Positions 43,871 to 54,497 of a DNA stretch of 64,000 bases are shown in pieces (positions within the stretch are counted from its first letter, which is position 1; every line of letters begins with the position of its first letter). The stretch lies in contig JAJHTX010000011.1 in the NCBI GenBank assembly GCA_032164295.1, positions 434,001-498,000 on the forward strand. The letters are read 5' to 3'. This DNA is from Inonotus obliquus. Taxonomy: Eukaryota > Basidiomycota > Agaricomycetes > Hymenochaetales > Hymenochaetaceae. Position numbers and translations under genes: made by a program. The notes under the pieces are model-generated. The model made no database searches. It saw only the letters and a program-made list of their open reading frames with translations, and was not told the origin of the DNA.

Positions 43871-44910
43871 ATGGCTTTGGGAATATCCACCAGGACATCG
43901 ACGACAGTGACACCCACACCGGGTGCAACGGGTCCCCCAGATCCAAATAGCACAAGCACACGATCCGATATGAGCCAAAGCAGAATACCCGATAACAATC
44001 CTAACGGACCTCAACCACTCGTACCCGCATTCATTCTATCCGCGTTGATGGTTGTAGGGATTATGACGATGTGTTGGTGGAAGAGGCTTGCTATGCGAAG
44101 AGCTCAAGCTGCCGGTGCCGGCGTCGGTCCTCTGCCATCTGGAATGGGCGTTAGATACGGGAGAGGAGGAGAAATGGTGATTAGCACGGGAAGGGGATTA
44201 AGTGCGGGGATGGTTATGCTTGCCGCACGAGGTGCGGATTTAGCAACTCAGATTCAGACAGATGTTCAAACGCAGGAAGGAGGGAGGAGGAGAAAGAAAG
44301 AAATCAAGTTGGGACCGAGGCCTGTTATGTGGGATGTCTATCTCGACTTGGATAAGGAGAAAGAAACAGACACGGAGGAGGAGGAGGATAGCGACACGGG
44401 GTGGAAATGGATGAAGGTACGTTTATGGATGCTTACCTGATCAAAGTGAAATGGATTCATGTGGAGGCCATTTAGCCATTATCAGCCAGTCCAATATGTA
44501 ACCAACCGGTTATCTCAGCAAATCCATGGACCGATTCTTCTCCCAATCCCGTCGCTACATCCGAGTCATTACAGCGACAGGATATCGGGACGACTTCGAT
44601 CTCGAGAAGAGAAGGCAGCATTTCCAACCTTCCGACTCCTCTGCCAACACAACTTCGAATATCAATGCTGATATCAATGCCTTCGCCGAGACGATCCCCA
44701 AGACCATCTCTTGAACATTTCTGTGGGTCTGGGCAACCTACAAGCCCCGGGTCGAGGGGTCTATCATCAGGTTTATCCTCTACGAGTGATGACAATGGAG
44801 GTGATGTCGAGACCGAGTGGCAACTTGTGGAGAGTGGGAACCTTGGCGAGTGCGATATTGTCCTTGGTGTTGCCGAAGTGCCTTTGAGAGGTGAGGATGG
44901 AGTATCGTAG
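43871..44910 (+). CDS. Single-pass membrane protein M2 of the same family
   Basis: One 59 nt intron; 326 aa. Ser/Thr/Pro-rich outside part, helix LVPAFILSALMVVGIMTMC, WWKR, then RPVMWDVYLDLD, an acidic run, WKWMK, the intron, and PLSASPICN. The later part has LRISMLISMPSPRRS and ends near DIVLGVAEVPLRG. The helix is followed by a Gly/Arg-rich stretch not present in M1. The intron lies exactly before the PLSA motif, as in the other members. Confidence 0.74.
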
Positions 44911-45547
44911 TGTTCCAGAAAGGCGTATTTTGTTGTACCATTTTATCAGAATTTTATCATGATCGGCATCAGATGATCGACACTTCTCTTATCATTTACT
45001 CGCATTTACTCTCATGTTGTTCTCTACCAGCGCATCAAACACCAGGCTATGCGACAAACAATTTACCCACAGTATCTTCACTATTCTTGCCAACAACGGA
45101 TGATCGGAATGAATAGGACCAGACTCATCGGATGCTTTAAACCTGATGGTGGAAGGCAGGTACATATATGCACAAGTGCTGTTGATGAGCACTGCAAGAG
45201 GAGCGTGACCAAGCGTTCTCATCCTTCTCTTGTCCTCACAGATCTCTCAGTCTTACCTGTTTTGTGTCCTCTCACGGGCCTCTCACGGCTTTCTTCTCTT
45301 CCCTGACCTTGATTTGTGCCTTCTCCCAAGGTCGACGACGACAGTGCTTTGGACTTGGCACGTCAATGACTGGAGAAGCTTGCGCATACAACCGGGGTTA
45401 CAGCTTGCAGTGAGAATTCAGGACCAAGCTATCTTTGCTACTGCTACGACCACGACTGACACTCGACTGCTGTCTGTAAAGCTCTCACGAAACGAAACTC
45501 CCATCTTATCGTCGACAACTAGTCGGCTACCGTTACGAATTATCTTC
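44911..45547. other. Intergenic, no gene recognised
   Basis: Separates M2 from M3. Nothing identifiable beyond short chance frames. Confidence 0.45.
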
Positions 45548-45556
45548 ATGATTGTC

Positions 45557-46310
45557 ATGTCCCGAGCGTCCTCCTCCTCCTCACCGACCTCCTTTCCCTT
45601 ATCCACACCTCCTCTAAAACTGAAAATGTCAACCCAAGCAACGATGCACACCCGGAAACATGTCCTGATCCCACGCCAAAATCAACCGACAGGTGCTGGC
45701 GGTACTCAAAGCCTTACATTCGGGTTTGCATTTATGGGCGTTTTATTATTCCTCTTGTTTTTCGCGCATATGATGCAGAGGGTGGCGAGTAGGAGGCAGA
45801 GGGAGGTGTTGGGGAGGATGGCGGCTTTACAGGATGCGAGAGAGATGGAGGAGGTGCCGAAGGTTTGGGATGTCAGAGTGGAGAGTATAGGGAATGATGA
45901 GTGTATAGGGTCAAGCGAGAGAGAAGGAAAGCGAGATGGAGAGGAAGGGAGTGGGGATGTGGTTGAAGGAAGGGGAACGAGGGTGAGGAAGGGTGAAAGA
46001 TGGAGGTGGAAAGACGTTCAAGTATGTTTCCAATCTTTCTCCGTGCGGCATGTTCCTAACATCCAATATTCGAGCATAGCCTGTTTCCGCTGACCCGGTC
46101 ATACCTCCACCAGAAGATACAGACCTACAAACATCATCAGGTCCGCACGACCGATTGCAGCCTCTACGCGTTGCGATGATAATAGCCATGCCCATGCCCC
46201 ATTCCACTTCGTCTTACCCCTCAACCAAGCATACCGATTCAACGAACTACCCAGACGAAGCAGATGCTGGATTACCGTATATCGAGCTGGGTGTTACGAC
46301 TATCAAGTGA
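45557..46310 (+). CDS. Single-pass membrane protein M3 of the same family
   Basis: One 58 nt intron; 231 aa from the ATG at 45557. An in-frame ATG at 45548 would add three residues. Short Ser/Thr/Pro-rich outside part, helix LTFGFAFMGVLLFLLFFAHM, RRQREVL, then VPKVWDVRVES, a Glu/Gly/Arg-rich stretch, RWRWKDVQ, the intron, and PVSADPVIPP. Then VAMIIAMPMPHS and the end IELGVTTIK. It is the shortest member and lacks the long low-complexity insertions, so it best shows the conserved core. Confidence 0.74.
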
Positions 46311-46529
46311 CGAATTCATGTTCGGATTTTATTTGACGATTCTCGATGATTGCTGTACCCATCTTGTTTTCCCTTCCTGTTTGTATCATTATGTTTTCTA
46401 TCTGTATTCGATTGGCTATTTGTAACAGATTGTGCTTCAAGATGTTGAATCTAATGATTGGGCAAAATTGTCCAAGGCAAATCCTGCAACAAAAGACATA
46501 ATAATCATTTATCATTGAAAATTAACATG

Positions 46530-46620
46530 TGCCCCATGGCTCAGTTGGTTAGAGCGTGTGACTGTTAGCCTGCGTAGGTCAAATATCACAAGGTCCTGAG
46601 TTCAAGCCTCAGTGGGGCAG
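46530..46620 (+). tRNA. tRNA-Asn (GTT), with a 17 nt intron
   Basis: Acceptor TGCCCCA pairs with TGGGGCA, D-arm GCTC/GAGC, anticodon stem TGTGA/TCACA, anticodon GTT at 46564-46566, T-arm CTGAG-TTCAAGC-CTCAG. The intron 46568-46584 sits after position 37, the normal place for nuclear tRNA introns. All stems pair. Confidence 0.93.
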
Positions 46621-46627
46621 TCTAAGC

Positions 46628-46632
46628 TTTTT
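46628..46632 (+). terminator. RNA polymerase III terminator of tRNA-Asn
   Basis: A run of five T starts 8 nt after the end of the tRNA, as expected for a Pol III stop. Confidence 0.7.
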
Positions 46633-47235
46633 CCATTCTGTCATTGGTACTGCAAGGTGATTCTGTCTGTACAATGAGATGTGTTTTGAGCCTTCGGAGT
46701 ATTTATCAGGAAACTGAATGGGAGCTTTTGAGCTGGGCTGGATGTGACACGCGGCATGTGATCCTGTGATGTTTGACTGCACCTTCTGGCAATAAGATGA
46801 ACCATTTCTGTACTTAGGGTAGAGGACATATACAATCATTTCTTTGATGCATTGATTGAAATGCATATTGTAAGATGAGATCATAAAGACGACAGATCGC
46901 AATAGCATGAACGTGCGCGCTTGGAAAAGTTCGAAGGGTTCGTCAAGATTTGGGGAACTTGGTTCGATATACACTCGACGCAAATGCGACTTTGATGAAG
47001 AATAGTCTCTGCACCTCAATCCGATCCAATCGATATTTTTTAGTACACGCGTATGCATAACACATGGGCATTGACATGGACACGGACATTTGGGATAAGA
47101 ATGGAAGCGAGATCGTTGGGATCATTCGTGAGGAGGATGAGGAGGGATGAGGTAGGGGAGGAACGGGAGAGAGGGTGGGGAGACGAGGCGATGGAGAGGA
47201 AGAAAGGTGGAACAAGACACCAATGTTGAACCACT
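46633..47235. other. Intergenic, no gene recognised
   Basis: Between the tRNA and the NAC gene. Purine-rich near 47110-47210, probably 3' UTR of the NAC gene read on the other strand. Confidence 0.5.
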
Positions 47236-47972
47236 TCAGTTAAGCTCTTCAAGTTTCCCATCGCCGTCTTTCGTCGCTGTTGCATTCGCATTATCGTTCG
47301 TCGGTTGGTCTTCCACATCAAAGTTATCAACCAAGTCGGGTACTTCATCATCATCTTCCGCGTCTCCTCCTGCACCACCTCCTGCACCTGCGACAGCAGA
47401 ACGGTTTTGACCTTGTATGGCTTGATAGGATTCTGCGAGTTTACGAAGGGATGCGAGAGAGTCTGGACCGAGCTGGTTGAGGATACCTGGAACTAGTTCG
47501 GTTAGTTCTTTGACGTTTCCTGCTCCGTAGATAGCGAACGTGTTCGCCGGAACGGAGGCGTGTACTGTTTGCATATGGTATAAAGCAAAGGCAAAGAATG
47601 ATCAGTTCACTTTGATGGTGTGTTGAATTTGGTGATTGAGACGCACCTTTTGGAGCGGTGAAGTGAAGTACGTTTCCATCCTCCCTGAACATGTTAACTT
47701 CCTCAACACCTGGAATGGGCTGGACGTTGAGCTTCTTTAACGCGCCCTGAAGCTTTTTGTCATCGTGTGCGGTGGATGTTTTTGTCTTCTTTACGACCTT
47801 GCGTCGTACCGTACCCTTGCCACCTATAATCGAACCAAAGCATAAATGAACATCCGTCAACATCCATACCTTCACCATGATACAAAGAAAGAAAGGTGGA
47901 AAGGAAAAAGAGACACTGACCGATCCGGTTGCTCGACTGAGCCTGAAGCTTCGCGAGCCTTGCCGGGTCCAT
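47236..47972 (-). CDS. EGD1: Nascent polypeptide-associated complex subunit beta (NAC beta, BTF3-like)
   Basis: Ribosome-associated chaperone subunit that pairs with NAC alpha and shields nascent chains. Introns of 97 and 82 nt give 185 aa. It begins [19 protein letters not shown], the ribosome-binding [12 protein letters not shown] follows, then the NAC domain ([35 protein letters not shown]), [15 protein letters not shown], and an acidic C-terminal tail ([16 protein letters not shown]). Length and domain order are those of the family throughout eukaryotes. The start ATG is at 47970-47972. Confidence 0.95.
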
Positions 47973-48737
47973 CGTCAATTACCACGATTTATACTGGCGA
48001 GTGTTTATATTCAGGGTAGAGGGTTTGGGCTTGGCGTGAGCTGCCTTGCCTCAAGTAATACGATTCGTGTGTACGTGTCCGTGTCCGCGACGACGACAGT
48101 GAGACTGAGAGTAAACAACGGAAAGGGTGACTGGATAAGATGAGCGTGGGATTATGTTACGCGCATTGTGACTATATAAGGAAGGTGGAACTGTATAGCT
48201 ATTCTATCTTGCTTCTTGACCACCATCTTGTCCGCAGCTAAAGCGGGATGAGTATGAAGAGAACTTGCGGTGTTCGAGGTGCTTTATGTTCCCGATGCGC
48301 GTAGAAGATGTTGTCGCAAAGCCAAGGTAACCGGATAAATTTCTATATTGGATGGATCTTCCTTCTGGAGTTCAAGAAGACCTTTAATCTTTCAGCGTCA
48401 GCCCTTCTTTCCTTACTGGTGACTTTCTGCGGGATTTCGTCAAAAAACTCTAGCCATTTATAAATAAACAAAACTCGGACTCGAAAACGCGTACGAGTTG
48501 CGAATGACTCAGCATCTCAGGAACCGCAACTTTCTGCCCCGGCCGAATCCACGCCAGCCGCCGTCGGGCCGCGTAATAGCCCATCTGGGAATGGACGTAG
48601 TCCAAACTCAACCTATATAAAGTCTATACCAGCCTCATCTGTTCGCCCACCCGCAGCTGCTTTTCCCATCTAGCCTGCCTGACCTTCCTCTGCTTCCGAA
48701 GCTGAGATTCTCTGTTCCGAGACGCCTGGCCGGAATA
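47973..48737. other. Intergenic between divergent NAC and NAPE-PLD-like genes
   Basis: Shared upstream region of two divergent genes. No other gene is seen. Confidence 0.5.
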
Positions 48738-50380
48738 ATGGCCTCCCAGAAGGACCTGATTAAAGTTTCACTGCTAGCTGGGGGCTTGGCACCGAGCTCT
48801 TCATCCTTTGACGGAGGGAAACCCGCACATTGGCAAGACTCGAAGGGGAAGACGTTTCAGAACCCCTGGCCTAGTTATCAAGATTTTCCGTTCCGGGACA
48901 CAATTAAGGTCAGCAACAACGCTCCACTTCTCAAAGTATAAATGCCTGACTATCGATATTCTGCTTTGTCTAGTTTCTTTCTATGAAACTCCCGTCCGTA
49001 CCGCCCGACATTGAGGACCAAATTGGACTTGTCCGACCGACATGGGGAGCCCCGGTAACATATTCATTAGATAATCCAACGAATGAAGAGAAGATTAAGG
49101 CAACTTGGCTTGGTCATGCATGTTTCTTGGTTGAACTGCCTACTCGTCCCGATTCAACTTATAGACCAGCTAGAGGAGCGAGGATCTTGTTTGATCCGGT
49201 GTTCAGTGATAGGTGTTCGCCGAGTCAGCTGATTGGGCCTAAGAGATATACCAGTACGTAGGAAAGTCTTAGAAATCATTCAGATGTACTGATTAGTCGC
49301 CTTGGATCATAGAGCAGCCTTGTCAAATAGACGAGATACCCGACATTGATGCCATTGTCATCTCGGTGAGTACATCCCAGCATCAGGTGGATTTCGCTAA
49401 CAGTCGGACAACCTTTAGCACAATCATTATGACCAGTGAGTTTTCTGTAGACCTAGCTGATTACACGGGACCAATGAATCAATAACTTTACAGCTGCGAC
49501 ATCAATACCATAACGCCACTCTCCAAACGTCCTGATCCACCTCACATCTTCGCGCCCTTAGGAAACGTAGACCTATTCCACTCCATTGGTATACCCAAAG
49601 ATAAAATCCATTGTCTTGACTGGTGGGAAGGCCGTCGAGTCGAAGTCGACGTAGGTTCAAAGACGAAATCTCCTGCAGATCCCGAAGGGGCGAAGAATAG
49701 TAGTACGATTACGTTCGACATAACTTTTACGCCATCTCAACATCAAGCGAATCGCGGGTTATTCGATCGGTTTAAGAGTTTATGGGGAAGTTGGGTCATT
49801 CAGGAGGTTCTTCCGTCAGCTTCAGCTGAAGGCGAGCCAAAGCCATCCACCGGAATGCAAGTAGGAGGAAAAGAGGGAGGCGTTAAAGTCTACTTCGCAG
49901 GAGATACTGGGTATAGAAACGTACCTCTCGGAGCAGACGAAGAAAAAGTGCCTTTCTGCCCTGCTTTCAAAGAAATCGGAGAACGGTTTGGAGAATTCGA
50001 CTTTGCTATGATACCTATTGGGTGTGTATTTTTTCTCTCTTCAGTATGTATCGACTAGAGTTCTGACTTGTGTTTTCGGGATTGCGTATGTCAGTGCATA
50101 TAAACCACGAGAGTTCATGTCACGATTTCACGTCGCTCCCCAAGATAGCGTGCGTATCTTTCAGGATATCCGAGCGAAGAAGGCGCTTGGAATGCATTGG
50201 GGGTAAGCACCTCACCGTCGTCATAATGTTTGTTTTATTGACTGTTATCACAGGACGTGGGTTCTGACAACGGAGGAAGTGACAGAGCCTCCTCAGAAGT
50301 TAGCTGAAGAGTGCAAGAAAGCTGGCATACCAGACGGAGATTTCGGCGTTTGCAAGCTTGGAGAGACTACTTTCTTCTAA
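48738..50380 (+). CDS. NAPE-PLD-like metallo-beta-lactamase-fold hydrolase
   Basis: Resembles N-acyl-phosphatidylethanolamine-hydrolysing phospholipase D and the wider zinc hydrolase group. Six introns (51-73 nt) give 427 aa. Landmarks: [56 protein letters not shown] (zinc motif HxHxDH, built from three exons), [29 protein letters not shown] (zinc ligand Asp), [13 protein letters not shown], and ALGMHWGTW (last His). All metal-binding positions are present. The substrate in fungi is not established by sequence. No membrane anchor is obvious. Confidence 0.88.
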
Positions 50381-50599
50381 CAGGAGGGCGGAATTCTTTC
50401 TAGTTTTGTCGTCATCATCGTCTTCCTCTTCTTCTCCGACCTCTAAAGATATCAAGATATATTTCTATTGTCTGGATTACTTGTATTTGCTTTTTATTGA
50501 CAACATCCTTTATCGACACGTTTAATCCCAAGAGAGTGAAGAGAAAGAGAAGGAAAGATCGAAGGTCTGCGAGCAATTGAGAGCCTTCTGCGCAAGAAA

Positions 50600-51400
50600 T
50601 CAAATCCGATCAATGAAGAAAACCCTAATAATTCTAGACGCCGTCGTACGACGCTCCCCCAGCCTAGTGCCATTATAATCAGCCTCACTGAACGTAGCAG
50701 GAACTTGTTAGACGAAGGGACCGTACCTTTCGAAGACGAACAACAACACCTTCCTCTTCGAGTTGATCTTTCTCGGAAACGGTAATCTCAAGCGAGAACA
50801 CGCGAAGAACGCTCTTGACATCTGCAGCCTGTACAGATAACTAAGAGTACCAAAGTTAATGATTAGAGCCTTGATAGAAGAGGAATTGAAATCGAATATT
50901 GGCATACCTTGGCTTTCCTCATAACTTTGCAGTTCTTCCCGATCCATTTAACGAAGATGAATTTCTCGCGTTGGGACTTTGTCATGAGCAAACAACAACA
51001 ATTAGCCTTCCGATCTCGCGGTATTAGGATCATATAGAGGGAAAAGTAAATCACCTCCTTGTCATTGGAATACTGAACGCGAATATAGGCGTAGGATGCC
51101 TTGGAGTCGTCCAGCAACTCCCTAAGCTCGGCTAGTCCTCCAGACCCCGAACCCGTAAGAACCAATTTGTCTGAGCGGTCCGACTTGTACGGGCACGGTC
51201 AGCATCCCGTAATAGACTCTGAGATAGTTAAAGATTAGATTAAGCACCTCGTAGTCGAGAAGCAACCAATTCGTTTCGCTCTTGTCGGAGCGCACATCCA
51301 GGTAAGCTATACATTGACATACTCAGAGAAAAGCTCTAAGATAGAAATGGGAATGACTTCAAGTACCTTCATCGATCTTCGGGTCGGACACGTCAGCCAT
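50600..51400 (-). CDS. Coactosin-like actin-binding protein (ADF-H domain)
   Basis: F-actin-binding protein of the cofilin/coactosin fold. Six exons give about 162 aa. Start MADVSDPKIDEAYLDVRSD, then TNWLLLDYESDRSDKLVL, GSGGLAELRELLDDSKASYAYIR, REKFIFVKWIGKNCKVMRKAK, LSVQAADVKSVLRVFS and EKDQLEEEGVVVRLRK. One acceptor choice (cttag before TTATCTGTACAG) is needed to keep LSVQ. The C-terminal extension after RLRK depends on a short 43 nt intron and is uncertain. Divergent from the Rrg9-like gene, with 183 bp between start codons. Confidence 0.88.
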
Positions 51401-51583
51401 GGTATTCGGGAAAGGAACAGAGAAGACGAGACGAGGGAAATCTAACCGCTACGAGATGAATATAGATGGAGATGATGAAGAGAAACGGTTGCGGGGAGAT
51501 GACACGGGGTAACTCTACACGTGACCACATCACAGTCTTTTTCGAGCCCAAATTCAGTCTTTCTATCACTTCTTCAGCTACTC

Positions 51584-52144
51584 ATGTCTCTACTACCTCG
51601 TTCTCTCCTCTCCGCCAACCAGCCATGGGTCAGACAGATCTCATCTTCATCTCGCAAAATTCTCAACGATTCTCGTAAAACCATACTCGAAGTTGCAAAA
51701 GGGTCCGCTAGAGTCGAGGACGCTCCTAGAAAGCTAGAGGATGAAAACCAGAATCGTCAAACACCCGTTGAGTTCTTACGCCATCGAGAAGCCATGAAAA
51801 AGCGTTTCCCAGATGGATGGAACCCACCACGAAAACTATCATGGGAAGCTATGGAGGGATTACGAACGCTTCATCGAACCGATCCCGAAACGTTCTCTAC
51901 TCCCGTGCTTGCTGAGAGATTCAGGATTAGTCCTGAGGCTGTAAGGAGGATATTGAAGAGCAAGTGGAAACCGAGTAAAGAGGAGAAAGCTGAGAGGTTG
52001 GAGAAGGGGAGGAGGAGGAAACAGGAGTATATTGCGAAGAGGATCGGGAGGGAGAGGGAAGATAAGTGGAAATTGCTTGATCGTCTTCAAGAACAGCGAG
52101 TGGCGAGGGAAAGGGATAAGAAGGATGGGTTGTCTCTTGTATGA
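51584..52144 (+). CDS. Rrg9 / neugrin-like mitochondrial protein
   Basis: Single exon, 186 aa. The family is needed for respiratory growth and mitochondrial genome maintenance in yeast (Rrg9), and neugrin in animals is tied to mitochondrial rRNA. The N-terminus MSLLPRSLLSANQPWVRQIS is Arg/Ser/Leu-rich without acids, like a mitochondrial presequence. The core is FPDGWNPPRKLSWEAMEGL, LHRTDPETFSTPVLAERF and ISPEAVRRILKSKWKPS, followed by a very basic coiled-coil-like tail (EKGRRRKQEYIAKRIGRE). Opening the frame further upstream gives no ATG. Confidence 0.85.
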   Translation: MSLLPRSLLSANQPWVRQISSSSRKILNDSRKTILEVAKGSARVEDAPRKLEDENQNRQTPVEFLRHREAMKKRFPDGWNPPRKLSWEAMEGLRTLHRTDPETFSTPVLAERFRISPEAVRRILKSKWKPSKEEKAERLEKGRRRKQEYIAKRIGREREDKWKLLDRLQEQRVARERDKKDGLSLV

Positions 52145-52671
52145 TGAGACTCATGTCCCATGTTCAGCCCTATTACTGGTAAGTCATGGATCTTTGCCAG
52201 TCATTATTGAAGTCCTGCTGACGTTTACGACCGTCTATGTACAGTATAGATCAAAGCGAGTTCCAGTCAGCGCTCGGGTATGTTGGCGACAGGCGACAGG
52301 CGACAGGAGATAAAATTAAATGGCAACACAAAGGGATAACCCTTCGTCTTCGGGTGTCAGTGCAGGTGGAATGAGCGTGCCCCCCCCCTTCCGCCGGGAC
52401 CCCGCGGTTCCCTCTGTGACGGTATTAAGCTTAGACCATAATTTAACTGCATCAGTTCGAGCATGGTCTCTACCACTCCAATAATGCTTCATGATTGACT
52501 CCCATCTTCCGCCTCTACCCCGGGCAAGAAACTCTCGAGGGTTTTGGAGATGTTTCACAGTCTTTCAAACTGTTTTGGCTAGCGACGCAGCCTTCTATGA
52601 CCAACGAGCGTTCTATTTCAAGACATTGGCGTGTCCACCTCCCTGCCGTCCCCAACAAAGTATGGAGCAGA

Positions 52672-52703
<32 letters not shown>

Positions 52704-53527
52704 GCTCATTTTCGTGTTTATAAAAACAAAATACCAACGCCCGCGTATGCCGTGCGGCTCCTCACTAGCTGCAAATCGTGACAATGCCAAACGCCTTCTT
52801 GTTTCGTCAATTGATAACGCTTCTGCGCGGAGTAAATTTCTCGACGGATGCCTCCCAAGAGCTGCAATGTCCCGCGATCGTACGGCCCCGTCGTTTCTAT
52901 GCCCATTGCTTCGACTTCATTCACGAGATCCTTGTCGCCGCAAGAAGCCGGAGCATGGCAGCGTCTCTCCTCGCAGTTCGTTCCTGCAAGGGTTCTTACA
53001 GGGTTCTTCCGTGTCACTCGTGAATGCTTGAACTAGCTTTCCAGTTCTCGAATGGTTGTAAATCATAGCAATTCTCCTCGTTTACAAATAACTTGTCGGA
53101 TACCCTGGTCTTCCATGCGGAATAGAACGGAGCTTGCTAATGCATGTCCTCCGAATTTCGGTAGCCTTAGTGCCCGGTGGATGGTAAAAATCCAGAATGA
53201 GAAGAGAGTGAGCACGAGTACATACACCTCATCACTCATGGCGAGACTTAGTTACTTGAGCGTGGCCGAAGCATCGTTGCGATCGGTATTCTTTATTCTC
53301 AATCAACGAGAGTGGATGAATGTCGTACCATCGATCATTTTCACAGTATAAGGTCATATGGGCATACGACACTTGTTGCCGGAACTTCTTGAAATATAAT
53401 CTAATACATACATGAAAGTCGATTTGATTCTACCGAAAATCTTCCTTCAAAGTGTGGCATTTTCGAAAGTAAATTCACTCCAGTTAGCTTTTTCCGTACT
53501 ATATTATATACCTGCACAGCGACTCGG
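52145..53527. other. Intergenic, hexamer repeat, no gene recognised
   Basis: Several frames are open on both strands but all start without ATG or match nothing. Five tandem CCTCGT units at 52674-52703 form a short microsatellite. Confidence 0.45.
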
Positions 53528-54497
53528 TTAATTCTTCAAACTAAACTTCTTCAAATTCTCAATGCCCTCCTCCTCAAGTCTCATCCCGACCCATTCGCTC
53601 ATCATCTTCGCGCCGAGGACTTTCTCGTAGAATTCGATCGACGGGGTGTTCCACTACAAAACCGATTCTCAATCAGTCCAAATTACTAACACACATACTG
53701 TGACTCATTTTGAAGGGCAAACGTATTAGTATTTCTGTAGTCACCTTTAACACCGCCCAATCCATCCGGGCACAGTTCTAAAGTCAGTTCGAATCAATCA
53801 ATAATCATTTGTGAAAAGAGATGAAAGTTGGAGTGCCCTGCTGACCTTTTCCTGAGCAATCTTTGCAAGCTCCGCGAATAAAGCTTTCCCAACACCCCTG
53901 TTTCGATACTCCGGTTGTACGTACAAATCTTCAAGCTAGTTCCGACGACAAGTGATGGTAAGTTAATGGTCATGCGATAATTATTTCCGAGTGTTTCGGC
54001 TCTACGGTAGGGAATGGATGCAGCCACTGACGTACATATAAGCCGGGTCTAGCAGTCCATGTGGAAAAATTGAAGAAATAGAGTGCGAGGCCAATGGCTT
54101 GTCCTTCCCGGGAGAAAGCCAGTAATGAGTGTGCGAAGGGAGATGTAAAAAGGTTTTGTTTGATCTGTTTCGATATTACAATAAATTGGAGTCTGAGTTC
54201 TGGATAAATGGGTACGATGTTGAGATAGTACATACTAGCTCTGGTGTGGCCTTTGCTTGATCTTCAGATTTCTCGTAAATAGCCTGTGAAAAGTCTGTAA
54301 GTCTCCATCTGCCCAAGCGGTAGTAGATGATCAGTTCAAGTGGCTTACAAGCCCTCTGACAAGTCTGATGATTGCATCCTGAAATCAATACCATACAGTA
54401 AATCACATTATTTTTCCGAGAGTTTTAGCTTGGATGTATTTACTATATCTTCTTTTGAATCAATCGCGGCACGGATGTAAAACCCAGCTTCAGACAT
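53528..54497 (-). CDS. GNAT N-acetyltransferase, diamine acetyltransferase-like
   Basis: Acetyl-CoA-dependent N-acetyltransferase. Six introns (65-100 nt) give 169 aa. Start MSEAGFYIRAAIDSKED with DAIIRLVRG, then FTSPFAHSLLAF, GLALYFFNFSTWTARPGLY, LEDLYVQPEYRNRGVGKALF (acetyl-CoA P-loop R-x-x-G-x-G/A), CARMDWAVLKWNTPSIEFYE, and MSEWVGMRLEEEG. The order and length match the spermidine/spermine and thialysine acetyltransferase group. The exact amine substrate is unknown. The six short exons are typical of this genome. Confidence 0.88.

Noticed and set aside
52495..53031. 178-codon plus-strand frame with a CCTCGT repeat
   Set aside because: Starts at TTG, is partly microsatellite, matches no family, and overlaps open frames on the other strand.
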